A stretch of DNA of 20,221 bases from a virus. Under the pieces are notes generated by a model. It had not been told where the DNA came from, made no database searches, and saw only the letters and a program-made list of their open reading frames with translations. The stretch is taken from positions 1 to 20,221 of the IMG/VR virus record IMGVR_UViG_3300044971_000813. One strand, given 5' to 3'. Of the stretch, positions 8,008 to 14,925 are shown piece after piece (within the stretch, counting starts at the first letter, position 1; each line of letters begins with the position of its first letter). The position numbers and the translations under genes are program-made.

Positions 8008-8547
8008 CTATTTTTTATTGTAACTTATTGGTACTAATTCTAACCCTATTTTTTTACCTAATTTTTCCACATTAAAATATACCTCCGTTACTCTTTTTAA
8101 TCCCGGTATTTTATATGTTCTATAACAATCATATGGTTTAAGTAGTGGATTGGTTTTAACTTGTTTTTGATAAAAAGATTTACCTGTTCTATCTATTATA
8201 ATTGGTTTTGCTCCCTGGTCATATTCCAAATTTTCACTAATAAGTGTATTGGTATTTTGTATATCCTTTAACAATGCCACCACATATAACGGGTCTTGTA
8301 TCTTCTTCATTAGTTGACTATACACTCTTAATGGCAAAGGGTTTAACTTAATACAATGTAATAATTTATCGCCTCTGTTAAATCCCAATGTCAATAAGAG
8401 TGGAGTCTGTGATGGACCATATGTTTTAGATGAACCATTTACATAATCATATCCATATAATCTATAAAAAGCACCATTCTTAATCTGTGATTTAGTTGTT
8501 GGTTTCTCTACATAGAAATATGGAATATAATAATATAGGTTATTCAT
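8008..8547 (-). CDS. Unknown phage protein inside the glycosyltransferase operon
   Basis: A 179-residue, basic, tyrosine-rich protein with no membrane segment. It has no glycosyltransferase motif. Two features stand out: TPLLLTLGFNRGDKLLHCIK at about 48-67 followed by a proline and a long amphipathic helix (SQLMKKIQD), and CYRTYKIPGLKRVTEVYFNV near 141-160. This order loosely recalls small proteins of T4-like cyanophages that combine a beta-rich start, a leucine- and asparagine-rich middle and a late YR.Y segment, but I recall no firm function for those and the likeness is weak. The start overlaps the end of the 421-residue glycosyltransferase by 8 bases. Its place between transferase genes suggests it is made with them; it might be an acceptor, chaperone or unrelated virion part. 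Confidence 0.6.
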   Translation of the reverse strand: MNNLYYYIPYFYVEKPTTKSQIKNGAFYRLYGYDYVNGSSKTYGPSQTPLLLTLGFNRGDKLLHCIKLNPLPLRVYSQLMKKIQDPLYVVALLKDIQNTNTLISENLEYDQGAKPIIIDRTGKSFYQKQVKTNPLLKPYDCYRTYKIPGLKRVTEVYFNVEKLGKKIGLELVPISYNKK

Positions 8548-9805
8548 CTACCTTTGTTAGCTTTGGTAAGTTTAATGGAATAAATTGCTTTATTGTTGGA
8601 ACATAATTTGTTAAAATAGTATCAAACAATTTAGTCATTTTTTCCAAACCAAAGTTTTGTTGATTTTGTTTTCCTAATTGTTGTGATGCAATTTTATACT
8701 TATCGTATCCCTTATAAATATCAGTTAATGTTTTAATTGCTCCAGTATAATTTACATAAAACCACTTTGTTCCTTCTAAAATGAATTGGTCTTGTGCAGA
8801 TGGGTGTATATCTTTTAACTCACCATCCAATAATACTGCACCACTTTTTAAGAAATCCAAATGCCCACTCCATCCAGATGCTATAACTGGCTTACCTGTT
8901 AAGCTGAACTCTAATAGAGGTCTACCAAATCCTTCCCCATGTGTAAACGAAACCATAGCTTTTACCTTTGGGTGGTGGTACATCGCATTCATTTCTTCAT
9001 CACTCAACTCACCATGCAGTAAATAGATTGGTGGAGTGTTTTTACCAAACTCTTCCGTAACCTCTTCTAATTTACCCATAGTTGCTTCCCTATCCATTAC
9101 AGAAAAACCTGCCGAAGATGTTTTTAAGATAAGTGCAGGTGGGTTCTTTTGCCCTCTAAACGCGTGACAGAATGATTTAATCATCATACCTACATCTTTT
9201 CTATCGTGCCCTAAATCACCTCTCAACCAATGTCCTACAAATAGATAAGCAAAATCTTCTTTAATCTTATCCAATTCTACAAATTTTGTTTCTGGCTTTT
9301 TTCCAAAGAACTCTTCATTGTATCCTTCAAATAAAACCTCAATTGGTTTATCTAATTTATGTTGTTTGATTACCTGCTTTGTATTCTTATCGGTTTCGCT
9401 GTATATAGTTTTAACTAACACCTCTTTTGAAAACTCCGATGGAACTATAATCATATCCATACGATTACATCCTTGTATAAAATCAACCGAACAAGCAGTT
9501 GTTTCAATCCCAGCAGTAATACCAATGTTGTAATTACCCATAGGTTGAAATTCATTTGGGACTGTAACTTGTATGTAAACATCTGGCTTTCTATCTACAC
9601 CAACAACAATTCGTTGTATAATATCTTCATCGTTTGCAGTTAATGCCGTCATAGGTGTTACTCCCCAACGAGTTGAAATGATACGAACATCGTATTTATC
9701 CAATTTAATTAGGGAACGAACCAAATCTCGTGCGTGGTCACCATAACCACTTCTTGTACTAACTGGTGCTTGAAATAATAATAAAGGTTTTTTAATATCT
9801 GCCAT
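8540..9805 (-). CDS. GT-B fold (GT4-like) glycosyltransferase
   Basis: A 421-residue protein of ordinary length for GT4 enzymes. The N-terminal half has a glycine-containing loop, TRSGYGDHARDL at 17-28, typical of the acceptor-binding Rossmann domain. The C-terminal half carries FVGHWLRGDLGHDRKD at 189-204 and the E-x7-E signature at Glu291-Glu299 in THGEGFGRPLLEF, followed by GKPVIASGWSGH. In GT4 enzymes that pair binds the donor sugar-nucleotide. No membrane segment is present. It follows the 463-residue GT-B gene by 3 bases and overlaps the next gene by 8 bases. The donor is probably a nucleotide sugar; the acceptor is unknown. Confidence 0.88.
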   Translation of the reverse strand: MADIKKPLLLFQAPVSTRSGYGDHARDLVRSLIKLDKYDVRIISTRWGVTPMTALTANDEDIIQRIVVGVDRKPDVYIQVTVPNEFQPMGNYNIGITAGIETTACSVDFIQGCNRMDMIIVPSEFSKEVLVKTIYSETDKNTKQVIKQHKLDKPIEVLFEGYNEEFFGKKPETKFVELDKIKEDFAYLFVGHWLRGDLGHDRKDVGMMIKSFCHAFRGQKNPPALILKTSSAGFSVMDREATMGKLEEVTEEFGKNTPPIYLLHGELSDEEMNAMYHHPKVKAMVSFTHGEGFGRPLLEFSLTGKPVIASGWSGHLDFLKSGAVLLDGELKDIHPSAQDQFILEGTKWFYVNYTGAIKTLTDIYKGYDKYKIASQQLGKQNQQNFGLEKMTKLFDTILTNYVPTIKQFIPLNLPKLTKVDE

Positions 9806-9808
9806 AAC

Positions 9809-11200
9809 TTATTTGTCTAATGTAAATAATTCGTACTTCTTGCGAGGTGTAAAGTTTTCTAATGCATCGTTGATACCATCTGTCATAGTTTTACACATAT
9901 TTTCTAATGATAACCCACCTTCACCTAAAGCCCACTCTCTACCTCTCAATCCCATTGCCTTTCTCTCTGCATGAGTCCTATTATATAACTCACGTAGTGC
10001 AGATGATACCTCATAATTATCCACGTGGTCTTCCATAATATATGGTGTTGGTGGTGAACCGGTGTAAGAACGAGAGCGACTCCATATTGGAATAACCCAA
10101 TCTCCCCAAGTTACCTTATCTTCAAACTTTCTCCAATCGTGCAAAGAACCAATCTCTACATAATCTTCTTCGTTTAATGCTACTCCACTATCTTTCCAAC
10201 GGAAACCACATTGGTCTTGTAATCCACCAGTTACATTTACAATAACAGGTGTTCCTGCTACAATACTTTCTGCACTAGCCAATCCAAATCCTTCTGCTGA
10301 TGAAATGTTTAAAGTAACATCTGCTATATTGTATAGTTGGTTTAGTTGTTGCTCATTCCACTTTCTATCATCGAATATCACATTTATCCCATCACACAAA
10401 TCTGCTACTACCTTTGGTAAATCTGTACCATTCTCATCTACTTTTTGTGTGTGCATCAATAGAGCACATTTATCACGCTCTTCTTCTGGTAGGTTATTTA
10501 CGAAATCTCTGAATGAAACAATCACATCAATTGCCTGCTTTCTACGAATATTTCGGTTATTCCAATATGCTATAAAATCATATTTCTTATCACCCAATAC
10601 CTCTTTGTAGAATGTGTCATCAATTTGTGTTGGTTTGTAATCAGTTCCGTTGATACCATGTGGTACATACTTTACTTGCCAATCCGCAGGTTGCTTCCAA
10701 CGTGATTTAGTATCCATACCCCATACTCTACGAGTAATACCATAGGTTTGTCTTGATATAGTACCAACCCAATCACAACTCTCTAAATAATCTCTGTTGT
10801 ATTGTGGGTCTGGTAAATCATCCCAAATGTGATAGAATAGGATTGGGATGTTTTGACGGATTTCGTGCTCAATTTGATATAACCAAATCCAATACCTCGG
10901 GTCTGTAAAGTGTAGGATTGCATCTGGGTTTTCCATATTGATGATTTGCCTTAATGAATCAGCAGTACCATAGCCTGATGATGGATAGATTTTTACATAT
11001 GCATCTTCGATACCCGTTCTCTTACGAACATCATCACATAAATCCATAATCTTACCTTCTTCTGGATGTTTTACCGCTGCACCAATTTGTACCCAATCGA
11101 AATCTTTTAATGTACCTAATACGAATTGCTTTGACATATTAGCAATACCACTTGCCATTCGTAGGTCATCTGATAGTAACAATATTTTCTTTTTTGCCAT
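9809..11200 (-). CDS. GT-B fold (GT4-like) glycosyltransferase
   Basis: A 463-residue protein. It opens with KKILLLSDDLRMASGIANMS (residues 4-23), a Rossmann strand and glycine loop. VPHGIN at 179-184 marks the inter-domain boundary, NRNIRRKQA at 215-223 contains basic residues where GT4 enzymes contact the donor phosphates, and SAEGFGLASAESIVAGTPVI at 301-320 holds the E-x7-E signature (Glu303, Glu311). HFTDPRYWIW near 97-106 is a distinctive aromatic patch in the N-terminal domain. It begins 6 bases after the ribbon-helix-helix gene and ends 3 bases before the second GT-B gene. The two GT-B proteins are clearly different from each other, so a recent duplication is unlikely; they probably perform successive steps. 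Confidence 0.88.
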   Translation of the reverse strand: MAKKKILLLSDDLRMASGIANMSKQFVLGTLKDFDWVQIGAAVKHPEEGKIMDLCDDVRKRTGIEDAYVKIYPSSGYGTADSLRQIINMENPDAILHFTDPRYWIWLYQIEHEIRQNIPILFYHIWDDLPDPQYNRDYLESCDWVGTISRQTYGITRRVWGMDTKSRWKQPADWQVKYVPHGINGTDYKPTQIDDTFYKEVLGDKKYDFIAYWNNRNIRRKQAIDVIVSFRDFVNNLPEEERDKCALLMHTQKVDENGTDLPKVVADLCDGINVIFDDRKWNEQQLNQLYNIADVTLNISSAEGFGLASAESIVAGTPVIVNVTGGLQDQCGFRWKDSGVALNEEDYVEIGSLHDWRKFEDKVTWGDWVIPIWSRSRSYTGSPPTPYIMEDHVDNYEVSSALRELYNRTHAERKAMGLRGREWALGEGGLSLENMCKTMTDGINDALENFTPRKKYELFTLDK

Positions 11201-11206
11201 AACTTA

Positions 11207-11410
11207 TTAAAATGCTGAACCGCTAATTTGTAGTTTATTATAATTGTTTAAATTGTTTTTGTAATTTTCATCATTCAGATAAAGATTTATACTACGATTT
11301 ACCAACTTTTGAAGAGTTATTCCGTGCTCACTTACCGATGCAACCCTAAATGTTTGATATAAATCAGAGATTATCTTTACCGAAGTCAGTTTAGTTTCTG
11401 GTTTTTTCAT
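11207..11410 (-). CDS. Ribbon-helix-helix (Arc/MetJ/CopG-like) regulator
   Basis: A 67-residue protein. KLTSVKII at 7-14 would form the DNA-contacting beta strand; SDLYQTFRVASVSEH is helix A, and ITLQKLVNRSINLYLND at 31-47 is helix B. The V-K-I strand, L..F....... turn and T-L-Q-x-L-V-N-R pattern fit the ribbon-helix-helix fold, which binds DNA as a dimer in palindromic sites. The C-terminal 20 residues are asparagine-rich and probably flexible. It is first in the operon with the glycosyltransferases, 6 bases before the first. Inverted repeats just upstream would suit autoregulation. The fold call is fairly secure; the target is inferred. Confidence 0.75.
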   Translation of the reverse strand: MKKPETKLTSVKIISDLYQTFRVASVSEHGITLQKLVNRSINLYLNDENYKNNLNNYNKLQISGSAF

Positions 11411-11482
11411 AATTATTTATTTTATATATATAAATATACGAAAAATAAATTTCCGTATATAAGTATATATACTTTTTTTTAA
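11411..11482 (-). promoter_or_regulatory. AT-rich leader with inverted repeats ahead of the RHH-glycosyltransferase operon
   Basis: This 72-base gap lies between the Cas4-like gene stop and the RHH start. It holds a perfect 14-base palindrome AAGTATATATACTT at 11461-11474 and an inverted repeat TATACG (11435-11440) / CGTATA (11454-11459) with a 13-base spacer. A weak -7-like TATATTTA lies at 11431-11438 (minus strand), overlapping one arm of the repeat. It is a plausible promoter-operator, but AT-rich DNA makes such matches common. Confidence 0.45.
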
Positions 11483-12352
11483 TTATTTTTGGCGAGCAGG
11501 GCATCTATCTACGAATGGGCAAAACCTGCAGTTCTTATTTCCATCACCAGGATTTGGTGTGTAATCCATATCTAAATTATCTGTACCATCTTCGTTGAAT
11601 ACTTCATCTACGAACTTCATAAAATCTTTGACTGCACGAGCCACCGATGGACCACCATTAGCAGGAATTAATTTAGAAATACGTGGAATGGTAAATTCTG
11701 TATTCTCACTAATCTTTCGTTTAATGATTTGGAACTCTACCTGTATTCTATCTATCGGATGATTATATTGCTCTGAATAATAATGTTTGTATAATAATAA
11801 TTGGTTTAGTTTTGTTTTATCTGCTTTCTGCTCTTTACTCCACCCACGAGTAGATGTTTTGAAGTCAATAATCTTTAATAGGTTGAACTCTTTGTGGCGT
11901 ATTACTATGTCTAAATACCCTAACATACTTACATTAGGTTTTAGCTGGATATTTAGGGGTAATTCAATACCTACTAATTCCCATCCTTTCTTTGTGAAGA
12001 AATCATCACTATGCTTTTTGAAATATTCGAGGCAAATAACCCCGTCATCAAAGAACTCCTCTAATTCTTTTTTGGTACATACAAACTTTCCGTCTTCAAA
12101 TCCTTCGTGCTCCTTCTTAAAAGTATCTACAAGTCTTTCTTTGAGAAGTTGTGGTAAGTTGATTTCGTTGGCCTCTTTCTTTGTTTTGTTATAGAAAATA
12201 TCCAAATAGTGTTGTAAGGTTTCGTGGAATGCAGTACCAAATATTGTGTGAATACTGCCGGAGTAAACACCCAACTTATCAATATAATTGAATTTATACT
12301 GCTGTTTGCAGGTGGTCCACATAGAATATCTTGAGTAACTTACACGCGCCAT
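11483..12352 (-). CDS. Cas4/RecB-type PD-(D/E)XK exonuclease with Fe-S cysteines
   Basis: A 289-residue protein counted from the ATG at 12352 (MARVSYSRYS). Motifs run in Cas4/AddB order: Cys15 (TTCKQQY), His43 (GTAFHE), Asp148 (LGYLDIV), the catalytic Asp163-Phe-Lys165 (IIDFKTS), Gln184...Tyr188 (QLLLYKHYY), then C-x2-C-x5-C at Cys275, Cys278 and Cys284 (CRFCPFVDRC). The four cysteines should hold a 4Fe-4S cluster, and the fold cuts DNA ends or flaps with metal. Phages use such enzymes in recombination or replication. I reject the longest reading, from a TTG at 12385, because that codon lies in the promoter; an ATG at 12358 would add only two residues. No CRISPR array or cas1/cas2 is in the window, so a phage recombination nuclease is the more likely role. 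Confidence 0.87.
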   Translation of the reverse strand: MARVSYSRYSMWTTCKQQYKFNYIDKLGVYSGSIHTIFGTAFHETLQHYLDIFYNKTKKEANEINLPQLLKERLVDTFKKEHEGFEDGKFVCTKKELEEFFDDGVICLEYFKKHSDDFFTKKGWELVGIELPLNIQLKPNVSMLGYLDIVIRHKEFNLLKIIDFKTSTRGWSKEQKADKTKLNQLLLYKHYYSEQYNHPIDRIQVEFQIIKRKISENTEFTIPRISKLIPANGGPSVARAVKDFMKFVDEVFNEDGTDNLDMDYTPNPGDGNKNCRFCPFVDRCPARQK

Positions 12353-12374
12353 AGTCATTTTCTTTAAGTACAAA

Positions 12375-12406
12375 CAAAGATACAAAAAAAGATTTGGTTT
12401 CCCAAA
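12375..12406 (-). promoter_or_regulatory. Bacteroidetes-type promoter for the Cas4-like gene
   Basis: On the minus strand TTTG (12406-12403), a 20-base spacer and TATCTTTG (12382-12375) match the Bacteroidetes -33 TTTG / -7 TAnnTTTG consensus. The expected start of transcription is about 12368, giving a leader of only 10-16 bases before the ATG at 12358 or 12352. The -33 box lies inside the right arm of the terminator hairpin. Confidence 0.75.
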
Positions 12407-12413
12407 TCTTTTT
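12386..12413 (-). terminator. Intrinsic terminator after the GHKL-nuclease gene
   Basis: A perfect 12-base-pair stem, AAAAAGATTTGG and CCAAATCTTTTT, closes a 4-base loop that reads GAAA on the minus strand. Minus-strand transcription ends in a run of seven T. It lies 25 bases beyond the stop of the GHKL-like gene. Since both flanks are A/T tracts it could act on both strands. It is the only strong terminator I found in the window. Confidence 0.85.
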
Positions 12414-12438
12414 CTGATTATTTTTAATAAAATTTATT

Positions 12439-14100
12439 TTAATTTACATTATGTAATTGGTGTTCCTCCAATGCTTTAGTTGTATATCTATCATACTGAA
12501 TATCAAAACCTTCATCGGCAACATCAATAAGTGCATCTTCCAAATTAAATGATAATTGACCACTCCCTTTAATATTTGTTATAAGTTTATTCCAACTATT
12601 TACGTTTTTAGTTTTAATACCGCGCGAAACACCAATGATTTTAAAGACGTTTTTGGTAGTAACTACATATCCAATTGATTGTAATCTAGCAGATTCATTG
12701 AAATCATCTCGCTTACATTCAATTATAATACATTTAGTATCGGAGGTTACTTTATCTCCCTTATTTACCATATATATTTTAAAATCATGTCTTTTATCAT
12801 CGGAGTTCCATTCCATATAAACAAGCTTTTTTCTTTCATCCTCTGACATATCATTAAGAAAATCTAAACCCCAACTTGTTCTTGTACGATTACAAGCAGC
12901 ACGCCCTCCAAAATCTTTAACAATTACATCATACATCCACAATTGAATTGCACGTTCTAATAATTTGTTATCTGGATACGTGTCCAAAAGATATGGTTTT
13001 AATATATCAGAAAGTGTTTTGGATAATATGGGATTAACTCCAGCAAACTTATCAACCGTAACAAAAAATGGTCTTAATTCAACTTTATCAATATCACATT
13101 CCAAAACAACATTATTCAAAGAAGTTGAACCAGAATGCCCTCTTAATGGAATCATAAATGCAATCTGATTAGAACCCTTATAATATACTGTTAAATACGG
13201 TCTATCTCCTTCCATTATACCAATATTCCCACTACGTTTACCTAATTTAATATTATCCAATGTAATTGATATTTCAGTATCATCTAATGGTACTTTAACA
13301 ACTAATTGTTTTATTGTTTTATGGTCATATGTTAAGCAATTAAATTCAGCAGTTTGTAGTGGTGTTCCTTTTTTACTTACCCAACTAACTCCTTTTGATT
13401 GGATTGGACTACTTAATTCTCTATCAATTGTTTCCGTAGGAAATCCAGATGCTTCTAGAATATAATTTCTACCATCACTTACATTTCTATTATCATATAT
13501 ACTTAATATATCCCTTAAACCATCAATAAACTTTCGATAATCACCCATTTGTTTGGTATATGGTATATTCATTTCAATAATAACACCACTTTTTGGTTCA
13601 TTAATTTCTTCAAAAGAAGTTTCGCCAGTTTTAACATTCCAAACTTCCCACTTTTCCATTTCGGAAGTTTTTACTTTATATACCAACGCTGATGTATAAA
13701 GTGATTGTGTGTAAATGCCAGTTCCATATATAGAACTAGAATCGTTTTCTTTCTTTGGTTTAAATGTTACACCCTTAACAATAGTTTCATCTAAACCATC
13801 ACCATATTGAATGACCTTTATATCAAACCCATTGGTGGTCTTTTTGATTTGAAACAATACCTTTTTAACATTTCTAGGAATATTTGTAAGAATTTCAAAC
13901 CATAGTTTTAATATGTTCTTACTTAATTCTTGATTTTGCTGCATTGCTGCAGAACCTACGGATTCCATAGATTTCATTTTAGCAATTTGCGGTTCAACCG
14001 CTCTAATAAGAGCACGTTTTACATTGCGTTTTAAGCCACTAATTTCTGATTCATTTGAAACTACTGCCTTTTTCGTTTCTTGCATGATTTTTGTAAACAT
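12439..14100 (-). CDS. GHKL-ATPase-like protein with C-terminal PD-(D/E)XK-like motif
   Basis: A 553-residue protein. Residues about 25-180 resemble a GHKL (gyrase/Hsp90/MutL/MORC) ATPase: an N-box with ExxxN at Glu69-Asn73 (LWFEILTN), strands FQIKKTTNGFDIKVIQ, YGDGLD at 99-104 where D-x-G-x-G is expected, and SIYGTGIY at 123-130 as the GxG lid motif. The usual aspartate of the second box is Gln98, so nucleotide binding may be altered or lost. Residues about 430-480 fit a nuclease core: Asp439 (RHDFKIYMV), E-C-K at 461-463 (IIIECK) and Gln474 (ARLQSIGYV). The middle is mainly beta strands. GHKL plus nuclease recalls MutL, MORC-type and some defence ATPases, but I recognise no named family. 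It has its own promoter and terminator, so it is a single-gene unit beside a restriction-like nuclease. A role in excluding rival phages or attacking host DNA is inference. Confidence 0.7.
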   Translation of the reverse strand: MFTKIMQETKKAVVSNESEISGLKRNVKRALIRAVEPQIAKMKSMESVGSAAMQQNQELSKNILKLWFEILTNIPRNVKKVLFQIKKTTNGFDIKVIQYGDGLDETIVKGVTFKPKKENDSSSIYGTGIYTQSLYTSALVYKVKTSEMEKWEVWNVKTGETSFEEINEPKSGVIIEMNIPYTKQMGDYRKFIDGLRDILSIYDNRNVSDGRNYILEASGFPTETIDRELSSPIQSKGVSWVSKKGTPLQTAEFNCLTYDHKTIKQLVVKVPLDDTEISITLDNIKLGKRSGNIGIMEGDRPYLTVYYKGSNQIAFMIPLRGHSGSTSLNNVVLECDIDKVELRPFFVTVDKFAGVNPILSKTLSDILKPYLLDTYPDNKLLERAIQLWMYDVIVKDFGGRAACNRTRTSWGLDFLNDMSEDERKKLVYMEWNSDDKRHDFKIYMVNKGDKVTSDTKCIIIECKRDDFNESARLQSIGYVVTTKNVFKIIGVSRGIKTKNVNSWNKLITNIKGSGQLSFNLEDALIDVADEGFDIQYDRYTTKALEEHQLHNVN

Positions 14101-14165
14101 TGTTTATTTTATTTATTTTTTGCCTACTCTATTCGGTTTTCGGCTTACCCGTTTTTTTAATTGTA

Positions 14166-14197
14166 TAAAGATACAAATAAAGTTTTAATTATCCTAA
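14166..14197 (-). promoter_or_regulatory. Promoter for the GHKL-nuclease gene
   Basis: On the minus strand TTAG (14197-14194), exactly 20 bases, then TATCTTTA (14173-14166). The spacing and boxes match the other three promoters called in this window. The TTAG includes the stop codon of the upstream nuclease gene. The expected leader before the ATG at 14100 is about 59 bases, longer than elsewhere, and holds CGG-rich short repeats (14124-14153) without a convincing hairpin. Confidence 0.65.
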
Positions 14198-14748
14198 TTA
14201 TTTTTAATAAAATTAACAAAATCTTGTAATTTGTTTTCGTTGATTGGTTTATAGTGTGGATTACGCCAGATTGGTTTTGTAGATGAACGCTTCCCATCAC
14301 ATAAATAAAACACTTTGTGGATGTTTCCTTCATCCATATAGTATTCATATGCCTTATCACTTACACTATTCTCTAATGCTAGGATAAAGGTAGTAGGTTT
14401 TGATTGAACACCATTTAGGATTCTACCAAAATCTGAACTAGCCCTTTCCATAAAACATCTATCTAAATATGCTTTACACTCACCAATCTTTGCCATAGTT
14501 CCATCGGTATGGTATAGGTGTCTATCTACCTGAAACTTTAAGGTATAACCACTTTTACTCACCGATTCAATAAAATCGTTCTTCTTTGATTCACCACCGA
14601 TTTCAGTTTTCCAAATCAAATCTAACAATCCCTCTACCACTTCTTTCATAGTGGAACGAACCATACCCATCTCGCCTTTGTTAGCGAATGATGCTGCTAA
14701 TTGGACATTATCTTCGTAATACTTTATGTAAGTTTGTAAGTTGCTCAT
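14194..14748 (-). CDS. Small restriction-endonuclease-like PD-(D/E)XK protein
   Basis: A 184-residue protein. Residues 70-107 hold a PD-(D/E)XK nuclease core: Asp75 (FQVDRHLY), a short hairpin, then Glu90-Cys91-Lys92 (IGECKAYLDRCF) followed by RASSDF at 102-107. The D-x14-E-x-K order and the ECKAYLDR continuation are like those of several type II restriction enzymes. The helical N-terminus (VVEGLLDLIWK, 37-47) holds Glu39, which could be the extra acidic residue of such folds. The small size fits a lone type II-like subunit acting as a dimer. No DNA methyltransferase is visible within the window. It is the last gene of the small-gene operon, 11 bases after a 54-residue gene, and precedes the GHKL-nuclease promoter. 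It might cut host DNA or rival phage DNA; the phage would need modified DNA or site avoidance to survive it. Confidence 0.72.
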   Translation of the reverse strand: MSNLQTYIKYYEDNVQLAASFANKGEMGMVRSTMKEVVEGLLDLIWKTEIGGESKKNDFIESVSKSGYTLKFQVDRHLYHTDGTMAKIGECKAYLDRCFMERASSDFGRILNGVQSKPTTFILALENSVSDKAYEYYMDEGNIHKVFYLCDGKRSSTKPIWRNPHYKPINENKLQDFVNFIKNN

Positions 14749-14759
14749 AGTTTATTGTT

Positions 14760-14924
14760 TTATTTAACCCATTCTTCAAATGCAATCTCATACGCTACCA
14801 CCGGTTCGTATCCATCTCTAATCAATCGTTCTGCCTCATCTACCACTTCCTCTCGTAATCCCCAAGCAGATGCTTCTACACAAATCAATTCAATTTGTTG
14901 TAAATCTCCTAATGTTAGTTCCAT
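14760..14924 (-). CDS. Small acidic protein, unknown
   Basis: A 54-residue reading frame from the ATG at 14924 (MELTLGDLQQIELICVEASA) to a TAA at 14760. It is acidic and helical, with pairs of Glu near the middle (LREEVVDEAERL) and an aromatic end (FEEWVK). It starts one base after the lipoprotein gene stops and ends 11 bases before the restriction-like gene, a spacing that strongly suggests a real gene in the operon. Its position directly before a nuclease and its acidic nature would suit a small regulator or inhibitor, but there is no motif to support that. Confidence 0.65.
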   Translation of the reverse strand: MELTLGDLQQIELICVEASAWGLREEVVDEAERLIRDGYEPVVAYEIAFEEWVK

Positions 14925-14925
14925 A

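Noticed and set aside
11483-12352. Cas4-like gene as a sign of a CRISPR system
   Set aside because: No direct-repeat array and no cas1, cas2 or effector gene is present; phage recombination nucleases have the same motifs.
12353-12385. TTG start at 12385 extending the Cas4-like protein by 11 residues
   Set aside because: The codon lies within the TATCTTTG promoter element, upstream of the expected transcript start; the ATG at 12358 or 12352 fits better.
14120-14160. CGG-rich stretch before a run of T on the plus strand, considered as a terminator
   Set aside because: Only a three-base stem can be drawn, and the T-run faces the plus strand where no gene needs ending.
14157-14360. Minus-strand frame of 67 codons overlapping the end of the restriction-like gene
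   Set aside because: It is a shifted shadow of the 184-residue gene and covers the promoter at 14166-14197.
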